A stretch of 64,000 bases of DNA from Guillardia theta CCMP2712 (Eukaryota > Cryptophyceae > Pyrenomonadales > Geminigeraceae). The stretch covers positions 68,647 through 132,646 of the forward strand of contig NW_005434623.1 of NCBI RefSeq assembly GCF_000315625.1, given 5' to 3'. The translations under genes and the position numbers were made by a program. This document shows positions 56,152 to 64,000 of this stretch, piece after piece (positions within the stretch are counted from its first letter, which is position 1; every line of letters begins with the position of its first letter). The notes under the pieces are model-generated. The model saw nothing but the letters and a program-made list of their open reading frames with translations. It did not search any database and was not told where the DNA came from.

Positions 56152-57016
56152 TCAGATGTCGAGCATGCTCCCTCCCTTTGGTGACTCGTCCAGCTCCGAC
56201 TCATCACTTTCATCCTGCACCAGCCGCATGAGCAACAAGGGGGACGAGAAAGACAGCAGACACCTCCATGTCGTCGTCGTATAGCCCGTCTGGGATCATC
56301 CTGCAATCTCTTGTCAGCGCTAGAGGACATCGGAGCTCGGTTGTCACATGCTGTTTTTGTCGTCCAGCGAGTCATCGTACATCCCGCAATTCTTGAGGTT
56401 GCTCCTTGGGAGGAGCATGAGGATACAGGACTTCACACTGACGTCTCACCTTGTCATGTCCAGCCATGAGCTGTAGTACATATGCATATTCTCGTCGGTG
56501 ACCTGAACAGCACTCCGTCAACGGTTCTCCGAGCAGCCCAGAGGCTCCTCGCACCCGCACGATCGGTCTTGAGACATCGACAGAAAGAGCAAGAAGATCC
56601 ACGGGAGGCATACGGGTACGCGTTCTCCGATCGAAGAAAGTCACCTGCCCCCCACCAACTGTCAATTCGCTCCCTCCCTTTCCCTTCTTGCCCTTCCTCC
56701 CCCTTCATGTCCTTCCTTTTCCCGTCCTCCACTCACAGTGCCAAGGTTGCGCAGGGTGGCGTGTTCTCCCTCATACCTGCGTGCACGAGTGAGCACCGGG
56801 GATACATCACAGTCTCAGGAATCAAGAGCATGCGTGAGCAAACATCGCAAGGTGTCGTGACTGATCTTACCGCGCCAGGTCTTCCAGGTTCATGAAGTTG
56901 CTGTCTGACTCCTGCACGCATTCTCAGACTTCAGCCACCATCTTCTCCTGCTCACCTCATCTGCATCGTTGTCGTAGTTGAGTAGCTGCGCGGGGGTCGG
57001 CCTTCCAAAAATGCTG
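56152..57016 (-). CDS. hypothetical protein with acidic tail, 5' end missing
   Basis: Minus-strand exons: SIFGRPTPAQLLNYDNDADE (56960-57016, donor GTGAGC), ESDSNFMNLEDLAR (about 56890) and YEGEHATLRNLGT (about 56760, donor GTGAGT). Then VTFFDRRTRTRMPPVDLL or an alternative frame (about 56640), a segment containing CGMYDDSLDDKN (about 56365), MIPDGLYDDDME (about 56290) and a last exon DESDESELDESPKGGSMLDI with TGA at 56152. Repeated LYDDD/MYDDS motifs and a strongly acidic end are visible. The initiator exon was not found. No family recognised. Confidence 0.5.
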
Positions 57017-58679
57017 CTACACAATGGTTAGACAGGACAGGCTAGTGAAGTTGCAGAGGGGCAATGTGTGGAGGGAGGAGGGAGGGAGGGAGGGAGGGAG
57101 GGGTCAGAAGATCCGGATGAGATTGGAAGGCTCGACCCTTTAAAGGAGCTAGAGGAGTAACATGCAGGATGGACTTACCCTGCCCCAATAGTATAAGGTG
57201 CTTGTACTATAGTAGACATTGAGAAGAAGATTTGGGTTTTTGATGGAAACCTGACAGCACAGTCATTGCTTGCTCATCGGTGAGGTCTCAATGCTGTTAG
57301 AAAGCGATCATTGGCATGGAATTCTACATGAATAGAGGCAGCGTTGTTTCAGGAGTTAGCTGGCCAATGTTTCGGCAGCGAAAGACTCGACATCAGGTGT
57401 TGAAAAAGAGAATCGTCATATATAGAGCACCAAGAGCATTCGAGGTAGATGATGAACAAGGGGAGACTACAGAGCACGTTGAGTGAAAGAAGCTGGTGCA
57501 TGAGCTCTCAGACAAGAAGGTCAAGAACTTTGGTTGGTTTCTGGCCTCTGGACTCCTTGAGCTGCTCGAAAAGATGGGGGAGAGGATGGAGGTTCAATGG
57601 AAGGAGGGATGGAGGGATGGAGAAGCAGAAGGAAGGAGGGAGCGGGAACGGGGATAGGAGGAGGGAGGAGGAGGGGAAAGCGGCGGAAGCAGACGAAGAG
57701 TGGCATGGGACTCTGCATGAGAGTTGTGGGTTGAAGAGTGACACCTTCATCGAAACAAAAACTAAATTTTCCTCACCCTACCCTTCCAATTACGTTATTA
57801 TACCACTTCAAAGTACCCCTCATTCAAAAACACCTCAAAAAAGAATGTTTCAATACCAGAATTTGAAACAGCTAAAATTTGTTCACTTGTCGGTTCTCTA
57901 CTCCAAAATGATTCAAATTGGACGGGTGGGGACAGTGGTAGAAGGGGGGTGGTCTAGTTGGTATGGGTGTCCTAAAGATCTTTGTGCACAAGTACCCGTG
58001 CATTTTACTTCAAAAACAATGGTCCTTTGAAGTATTGTACCTACCCCTACCCCTCTGCGTAATGGACCTGTATGTCATGTTACACCACCCCTTCGGAGAT
58101 GGAAAGACGCAAAGATACCGGTGGTTTTTCCTCCTGTAGTCATGTTGGGAGGGTAGAGGTACTTGACAAGGAACCTCATGATCCACAGGGTACTCGCCTC
58201 TCGATGATTAGTAGGGGTACTTTGAAGTCACTTGATGGGTAGTGGTCAATTTCACAGTGGTATAACCGGCTCCAATGGTGGATAGGGGTGATCAAGCACC
58301 GGTGGTACCCCGTCCCTTGGGTCAACAAAATGGATCGGCCGGGGATCCGGGGGTAGGGTACTGAGAAGGGTAGGGTAGGGATATGGGGGTGGGTCATGGT
58401 ACCGCTGGCTGTGAAAAATAGACCGAGATACCAAAAAATCAGAGATGGTAGGGTGCTTGGATCTATGGTTCCTGGAAGGGGTAGTATGAACTAATGAGTG
58501 AAAGGGTGGGTATTTTACCTAGTAACATGCATAACTTAGATGGGTAGGGGGTCCTGGAAGCGTTTAATCTCAGGGTGGGGTTATTTTATTGTGTGCAGGG
58601 GTACACCCTGACAAAAAAAACGCCGTCCTTTTACAACGGTACAGCACACAATGTGACGATTAAAATTACTCAACTGTGA
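57017..58679. other. intergenic, GGGTA-rich
   Basis: No supported gene. 57069-57101 is a GGAGGGA run. 57900-58600 is dense in GGGTAGGGGTAC-type words on one strand, like 15.9-16.5, 37.7-38.3 and 43.0-43.8 kb. Confidence 0.4.
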
Positions 58680-59300
58680 CTCTACTGGGCCAGGCTCAGT
58701 CACCAGGCTGGCCCCGAGACGGCGGCTCGGACCGGACCGCAGCCGTGAGCGGCCGGCCGGGCCGGGCGCGGCCCGCTGCACGGTACGGCCGTCCGCCGCG
58801 GCGCGTACGGTACTACAGTAAGTTTTTGGTACTAAGCCCCTTTTACTCCGAGGCTCTGTGATCGCCGCAGTGTCAGGGTCAAGCAGCCTCCCGCAGTCTA
58901 CCGTAGCAGTACCGTACTGTGAGTCGGACGCCGCCGGCGTCCGAGGGTTGTCATGACCGTCGACCGTCGGACCGTGCCCCAGGCACTCTCGAAGGCTGAC
59001 ACCGAGGGTCGGACCCGGCTGCAGGCGGCGGCCGGCCGGCACGCTTGCGCCGGCGGCCAGTGTGACAGTGTCGGCGCCGGGCCCGCGGCGGCCCCGGGCC
59101 GCCCGAGTCCGACGGTCCGCGGCCGGCCCGTGCCGGGCTGTGACTCCGACACTGAGTCAGGGCAGGCTCCGCCGGGTCCGGCGTGTCTGCCGAGTCCCCC
59201 GGCTCTATACTGTTGTGCAGCAACGACAGCATGTGAACAGCGGCTACGCGGCAGCCCCGCCGCCCCGCCGACCGCGAGATCGAGTCGGCTTCTTTCGGAG
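58680..59300. repeat. second GC-rich repeat island
   Basis: A CCGGCCGG, GGCCCGGG and CGGCGGCCGG-rich block similar in make-up to the 44-kb island, lying just 3' of the minus-strand MAEA gene. Long frames in it are composition artefacts. Confidence 0.65.
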
Positions 59301-59359
59301 AGCTTTACAGTGTGGGGCAAGTTGAGCCTATCTTCAGGGCGGCGATTTTTACAGTGGTG

Positions 59360-62040
59360 TCACGAGATGTATACCTTGCGGAGATCAGAGAAGTCATAAG
59401 TATCGCCAGACTTGGGGCATGTGACTTGACCCTTCCAAAGAAAGCAGTCAAACCAGAGTTAATGCAGGGGAAGAAGCAGCCAAGGAGGAGGTACCATGTT
59501 GGATGCCGCCATGTCCATAAGCGCCTGGGTGCTGTACACGTTGCCATTGGGAAGCGCCATAGGACTGCAAGCTAGCATCAGCTGAGAAGTGTAGAGACCT
59601 GGTTGGGCTGGGTTGGATGGGGACGAAGGAGGGAGGAGGGAGGAGGGAGGAGGGAGGAGGGAGGAGGGAGGAGGGAGGAGGGAGGAGGGAGGAGGGAGGG
59701 GCGATGAGGGAGGAGGGAGGAGGGGTGGGGAGTGAGGGAGAAGGGAGGAGGATAGCCGGTGATCGACTCTGACTCACGGGTTGTGCTCATTCATGATCGC
59801 CCCGCTTATGCTGCAGACGAGAGTTGAGTGCATGTGATGCTAATTGCATTAGTCAGGACATGATGGGTACACCAGAAAGCGAGAATAGGGGAGGAGGATG
59901 AGGAGGAGGAGGAGGAGGAGGAGGAGGAGAAAGAGTGAGGACGGGTCAATAGCAAAGTATAGACGGGCGGGGGGAGAGAGGAATCTTGAAAACGAGAGCA
60001 GAGAGGGAAAGAGCTAGGGAGAGAGGCATAGAGGAGGGGAGAAAGACCGCAATAGGGAGATCCTGAGCAATCTGAGCAAGGACGGGATGACAGACGGGGC
60101 ATCCGCTGTTTGGCTCGGGGTCCTGATGAGGAGAGGTGAGCAAGAGCGATGGACGGATAGGAGAAGAGTACTTCGACACAACGAGTTGTCTTGAGACAAG
60201 TCAGACCTGCTTGGAGAGTAATCATCAGCAGGGACTGCAAGGAATGTCAGAGTGCAGGGATGAACGGGGTTGACGCAAAAGTTCCTGGGAGGATATCGCG
60301 TTGAGAAGGCAAAGCTCCTTCTTGAACTGTTTGGCAAGTTCTATCCTCCTCTCATTCTCAAACAATCCTTTGTAGGGCTGGACCTGAACCCCAACACTCA
60401 GCTCACACTCAAATCCCAGCAACTCATCACATCTGTGTCTCTCTGGAACGCCAGGATTGCCATGTACCTTCACAACCTCTCAGATCACAGTGGAAGGGCT
60501 GGGAGCTAGGAGATACTTCTTAATGGTCACAAAGTTTTCCTTGCAAGAAGGCCCGAGGTGCTTCCTAGCATACTGCACCGCCTCCTGTGAACAAGAGATG
60601 AGAAGAAATAGGACAAGTGGTTGACGTGAACCTGTACGGCTTCTTTACGCACCAGCTCCACAAAAGCTTGTAATCGAAGTTGAAACTCAAGGTTTGACTG
60701 TTGAAAACCAACGAGCACCCCAGATGTCAACAGGCGATTACATTTATTTCACACCATCACCTTTGATTTTTTTAGCTTCGTCTTGTTTGCTTGGCACCAT
60801 TTTATGGCTAAGATCGTGTGAGATGATGGGAGACAGCAGCCTTTCACAGTCATCATCTGTGAGCTCACCTGGACTGCAGTCCCCTTCCAGGAGAGCAGCA
60901 AGAATAGGGGCTGCCTGAACAGAAGTTTTTACCAACAGCATCCAAAGTAACAAGCGCAGGACCTCCTTGTACATGTCTAGATCGACAAATCTCTCGAGGT
61001 TCTCCTCCTGTTGCCATCATCTCAGCATCATTGTTCTGGCTCGAGCATCATAACAAAGAGATAACATGTCCACCTTGATAATCATAGACGCAGTCTCCAG
61101 CATCCCAAACCTTGCGAGGTGATCTGCAAGAAATCTGTCCAACCGCTTGTTCTCCTTTCTACGAAGTGGGATGAGTGAAGGGAAGTCGAGCTAACGATCA
61201 CGTCACATAGCGCATCGAGTATCGTCGACATGTTCTTGATTTTCTCTGCCATGAGATCATCAGCAACTTCATCACCATCCAACAGCATTGATGAGGATGT
61301 AGGAATGAGGAAGAAGAGGGCAAAACAAAGGTAAGAGTCGCAGCCAAGTGCCGCCTCCCAATCACCTCAGCAGGTGAAGCCTCGCTTCCATATGTTCCAA
61401 TTTTGTATCTTCCTCCTACAGCTCAGTCACATCCTTCCCCTACATTGCAGCACATCCTTCACCTTGTCCACGTCCTCCAGCTTCCGTTTCAAGACCTGTA
61501 TCCGTCCAACCAGCCTTGAAGGCCTCAGGGCATGCGGGAGTTCAGCGTGCAAGACAGGGCACACCTTGAGAGCTCTGTGCCTGCAACGTCTTTGCTTGGC
61601 TTTCCTTTCTTCAAGTCTAGGGGAGCCCGAAAAGATGTCATTCTGATGCCATGAATGATGCTGCCGCTGCACCTGCCAAGACCGATGCGATCATTTCAAG
61701 CTCCTTGGTCACAAGCTTTTGCTGATTCTTGGCAACCCTGGAAGATTGAGAGTAAGGAGTCGAAGATGGATGAGACTTTAAACCTGTTCATATTCTCTAA
61801 CGCGTTCTTGATCAAGGCATTCTCCACATAGTTGCCTGTTCACTTCTGGTCATGTGGACCTTCAACCAACAAGCATTCTGGTCAACCATGGCTGTCGTGC
61901 GGCATTGTCCTCCTCCAACCACACAACTCCTGCCGACCCAGCATCATGTCTTGAACGGAAACAGACCGTATCATATCAATCTATCACTTCCTCGAAATTT
62001 GCAAGAGTTGTGCCCGCAACAAGGAAAGTTTGATGGCCAT
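59360..62040 (-). CDS. MAEA/GID9 (Fyv10-like) subunit of the GID/CTLH ubiquitin ligase
   Basis: This multi-exon gene encodes the RING-like catalytic partner of RMD5 in the CTLH E3 complex. Blocks in family order: MAIKLSLLRAQLLQ (62040, start), VAKNQQKLVTKELEM (about 61735), VGRIQVLKRKLEDVDKV (about 61490), NKRLDRFLADHLARFGMLET (LisH-like, about 61120), ENLERFVDLDMYKE (about 60990), SNLEFQLRLQAFVELVRKE (CTLH/CRA, about 60660), AVQYARKHLGPSCKENF (about 60560) and PYKGLFENERRIELAKQF (about 60350). Then ITLQAGLTCLKTTRC (about 60200), SGCPVCHPVLAQIAQDLPIA (degenerate RING cysteines, about 60090), ISGAIMNEHNP (about 59800), PPMALPNGNVYSTQAL (about 59540) and QVTCPKSGDTYDFSDLRKVY, TGA at 59360. The last joins are in phase. 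The N-terminal exon join is not fully resolved. Confidence 0.9.
59628..59735. repeat. intronic (GGAGGGA)n heptamer array
   Basis: About ten perfect GGAGGGA units, then degenerate ones, within a late intron of the MAEA gene. Confidence 0.85.
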
Positions 62041-62945
62041 GGATGTCAATGCCCATTCCTCTCCTCTCCTCTCCTCTCCTCTCCCCTCTCCTCCTCTCAG
62101 TCATCTCTCTCCTTCCTCTCTCCCTTTTCCAGATCCTTTCTGTCTCCCTCGTTCTCCCAGTCCTCGCTTCTCGATTCAGCATAATCTCTTCCCCAAAGCA
62201 TCACTTCTGGACCTCCACCCCTTCAGAATGTGAAGGTGCCTTCATATCACCAGGTGTTTTCACCTATAAAGTACCGGTACTGGGACCACCCACCCATTGC
62301 AATATTGTAATGCGTCGCCAAGGTGATCCGAGAAAGATGGTAGACCTGTTGGTCATTGAGAACCTGGAAAGATGGCAGACCTCAGATAGAAAGAGTTTGA
62401 AAGCTATTTGAAAGGTACCACCCAGAGTGAACCCAAACTTCTCTGCTATTTAGGTGGGTGGGGGTACTGACCTGTCATCCGCATGGCAGGGGTTGGTGGT
62501 AGTGATGATACCCTCATTTTCCTATTACCTTGATCAGAGAATACAGGACCATCATAGGGCAACCTTTCTAGCAAGGCTAACTTGGAAGAAGCAAGGGGGT
62601 GGGGTAGTCTCACTGAAACCTGCCAGTCTGGCGGGAGTTGGAAGACTGGGCGAAATGCTGAAAGGTAAGGAGTGCGAACGAGGAACTCAAGAAGCTATGG
62701 GAGAGTCGCCGCATGTGCGACAAGACCTTGCACTTGAGAAGACCGTGAGAATGCTCTAGAACCTCCGAGGAGAGAACTTGGGCTGAGAGAGGTGAACAAG
62801 ATGACCAGCAGGAGGACTAGGAGGCAGAACCTGATAGGGCAGCGATAAAATTATGAACCTAGAGGCTTGTGGTGGAGCAGGCAAGGTGCTGACTGCGAGC
62901 TGCCTGCTGTTTGCAGCTGCCGCCAATGCGGTCATGGGTGTGACT
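62041..62945. other. divergent spacer between MAEA and kinesin genes
   Basis: Shared 5' flank of two divergently transcribed genes. CTCTC-type repeats lie at 62059-62100. A possible in-frame N-terminal extension of the kinesin starts at the ATG at 62853. No other gene seen. Confidence 0.4.
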
Positions 62946-63911
62946 ATGATGGACAAAAAGTCAGAGACTGTCCGGGTAAGACCGAGTCACCCTTTTCGTG
63001 ATAGCCTCTGCAAACTGCGAATGACGCTCGTTCAGGTTGTGGTCAGATGCCGCCCTCTCTCCTCCAAGGAGGTTGAAAACGAGAAGACAATGATCGTAGA
63101 GATCGACGACAAGATTGGGGAGGTGCCGCTTCCTCCTTCATCCTTCCTCCTTCCTCCCCCCCTCCCCCCGTCCCCCCCTCATAATGGAAATCCCCACAGA
63201 TCGCAGTGAACCCTCCCAAGGAGATCAACGAGCCCCCTAAGAGATTCACCTTCGACATGGTCGGTGCCTGAGAGGGCAAGGAGGCAGAGCTGATTCGCCG
63301 CTGGCCAGGTGTATCCTCCCAACACCAAACAGGACTACCTCTTCGAGACGACCGGACTTCCTATCTGCCAGTCTGTGATGGACGGCTACAACGGTACAAT
63401 CTTCGCCTACGGCCAGACCGGGACAGGAAAGACGCACACCATGGAGGTGAGGGAGGACGAGGGGAGCATGCCAGTGTGCCGCTGAGTTGCTCCTGCAATC
63501 AGGGAGTGTGGGAGGTCCCAGAGCTCCGAGGGATCACTCCTCGCTCCTTCTCCTTCATGTTCGAGCAGGTCGGGGACGACGGTCGACCGCCATTCTCCCA
63601 GCTGACCTGCTCCTCCTGCAGATCGATGGGATGCGGAACGTGTCGTTCCTGATCAGAGCATCGTACCTCGAGATCTACAACGAGGAGGTCCACGAGCCCT
63701 TGGCGGCTCCAGAGCTCTGCAGGGCTGACGGCTGAGACAGGTCAGAGACCTGCTTAGCAAAGATCCCAGCAGGAAGCTGGACCTGAAGGAGGTGTCGTTG
63801 GCAGCGGCCGTGAGGGGACGTGACGAGGGGGCGTGACAGGACCTGGAGAAGGGAGTCTACGTCAAGGACCTGACGCAGCACATTGTTAGGAGCCACAAGG
63901 ACTGCGAGCAG
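62946..63911 (+). CDS. kinesin-2-type motor domain, truncated by window end
   Basis: Eight exons are fixed by in-phase GT-AG introns of 48-77 bp: 62946-62975, 63036-63122, 63200-63259, 63309-63446, 63503-63568, 63622-63687, 63741-63791 and 63840-63911. They encode MDKKSETVR, VVVRCRPLSSKEVENEK, KRFTFDM, VYPPNTKQ and the P-loop block FAYGQTGTGKTHTME (ATP binding). Then GVWEVPELRGITPRSF, YLEIYNEE, VRDLLSKDPSRKLDLKE and DLEKGVYVKDLTQHIVRS. VYPPNTKQ, GTIFAYGQTGTGKT and RGI(T/I)PR are typical of kinesin-2 (KIF3/KIF17), the anterograde motor of cilia and flagella. Switch II and the tail lie beyond the window. An upstream in-frame ATG at 62853 could add 31 residues. Confidence 0.93.
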
Positions 63912-63917
63912 GTGAAG

Positions 63918-63937
63918 GATTATGATGATGATGATAA

Positions 63938-63969
<32 letters not shown>

Positions 63970-64000
63970 AGGAGGAGGGAGGAGGGAGGAGGGAGGGAGG
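63918..64000. repeat. intronic GATGAT and GGAGGGA microsatellites at right edge
   Basis: After the last kinesin donor (CAG|GTGAAG) the sequence is (GATGAT)n, then GGAGGGA units to the window end. Confidence 0.85.

Noticed and set aside
58951-59399. Arg/Pro-rich frames at 59 kb
   Set aside because: Composition artefacts of the second GC-rich island; the MAEA stop at 59360 is on the other strand.

Overview
This window looks like nuclear DNA of a photosynthetic eukaryote with a complex plastid of red-algal origin. A cryptophyte such as Guillardia is my best guess; a stramenopile is not excluded. Most genes are split by many short GT-AG introns (about 48-80 bp where I could fix both ends). There are no operons or ribosome binding sites. 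The thylakoid-lumen protein gene at 38.3-40.2 kb has an ER-type signal peptide with an 'ASSF' site, followed by a twin-arginine lumen signal. That pattern is expected of nucleus-encoded plastid proteins in red-derived complex plastids. The species call is inference.

Layout. 0-2.2 kb: retroelement gag-like fragment open at the left edge, then a cysteine-rich hypothetical ORF. 2.6-3.4 kb: small coiled-coil gene (+). 3.4-7.8 kb: EFM4/METTL10-type lysine methyltransferase (-), apparently with a long N-terminal extension. 8.0-10.5 kb: GLOD4-type double-glyoxalase gene (-). 11.1-11.3 kb: small inverted-repeat element. 11.7-13.8 kb: intact ABCG half-transporter (+). 14.7-15.8 kb: an inverted, internally deleted copy of it (-). 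16.9-19.4 kb: class V aminotransferase/NifS-like protein (+). 19.6-20.7 kb: sulfotransferase-like type II membrane protein (-). 21.5-27.9 kb: very exon-rich secreted or anchored protein of unknown function (+). 28.2-32.2 kb: formamidopyrimidine-DNA glycosylase (-). 34.0-34.5 kb: small serine-rich protein (+). 34.7-37.0 kb: eukaryotic membrane protein (-). 38.3-40.2 kb: plastid lumen TPM-domain protein (+). 40.2-42.4 kb: coiled-coil protein (-). 43.8-45.1 kb: extremely GC-rich repeat island. 45.1-45.9 kb: PH-like protein (-). 48.3-51.6 kb: Crypton-type tyrosine recombinase element (-). 52.3-52.9 kb: 630-bp element with terminal inverted repeats and a Myb/SANT-like fragment. 53.5-55.7 kb: two small spliced genes (+). 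56.2-57.0 kb: acidic-tailed gene (-). 58.7-59.3 kb: second GC-rich island. 59.4-62.0 kb: MAEA/GID9 E3-ligase subunit (-). 62.9 kb to the right edge: kinesin-2 motor domain (+), cut by the window end.

The genes are mostly unrelated housekeeping functions: translation-factor methylation, glyoxal metabolism, base-excision repair, ubiquitin ligase, intraflagellar or vesicle transport, and plastid lumen. Between them lie mobile-element debris, GC-rich repeat islands, and intergenic DNA full of GGGTA/TACCC-type motifs. Introns are strongly pyrimidine-rich on the coding strand and hold most of the microsatellites. Exon structures were inferred by eye from splice signals, intron phase and remembered family conservation; no alignment could be run.
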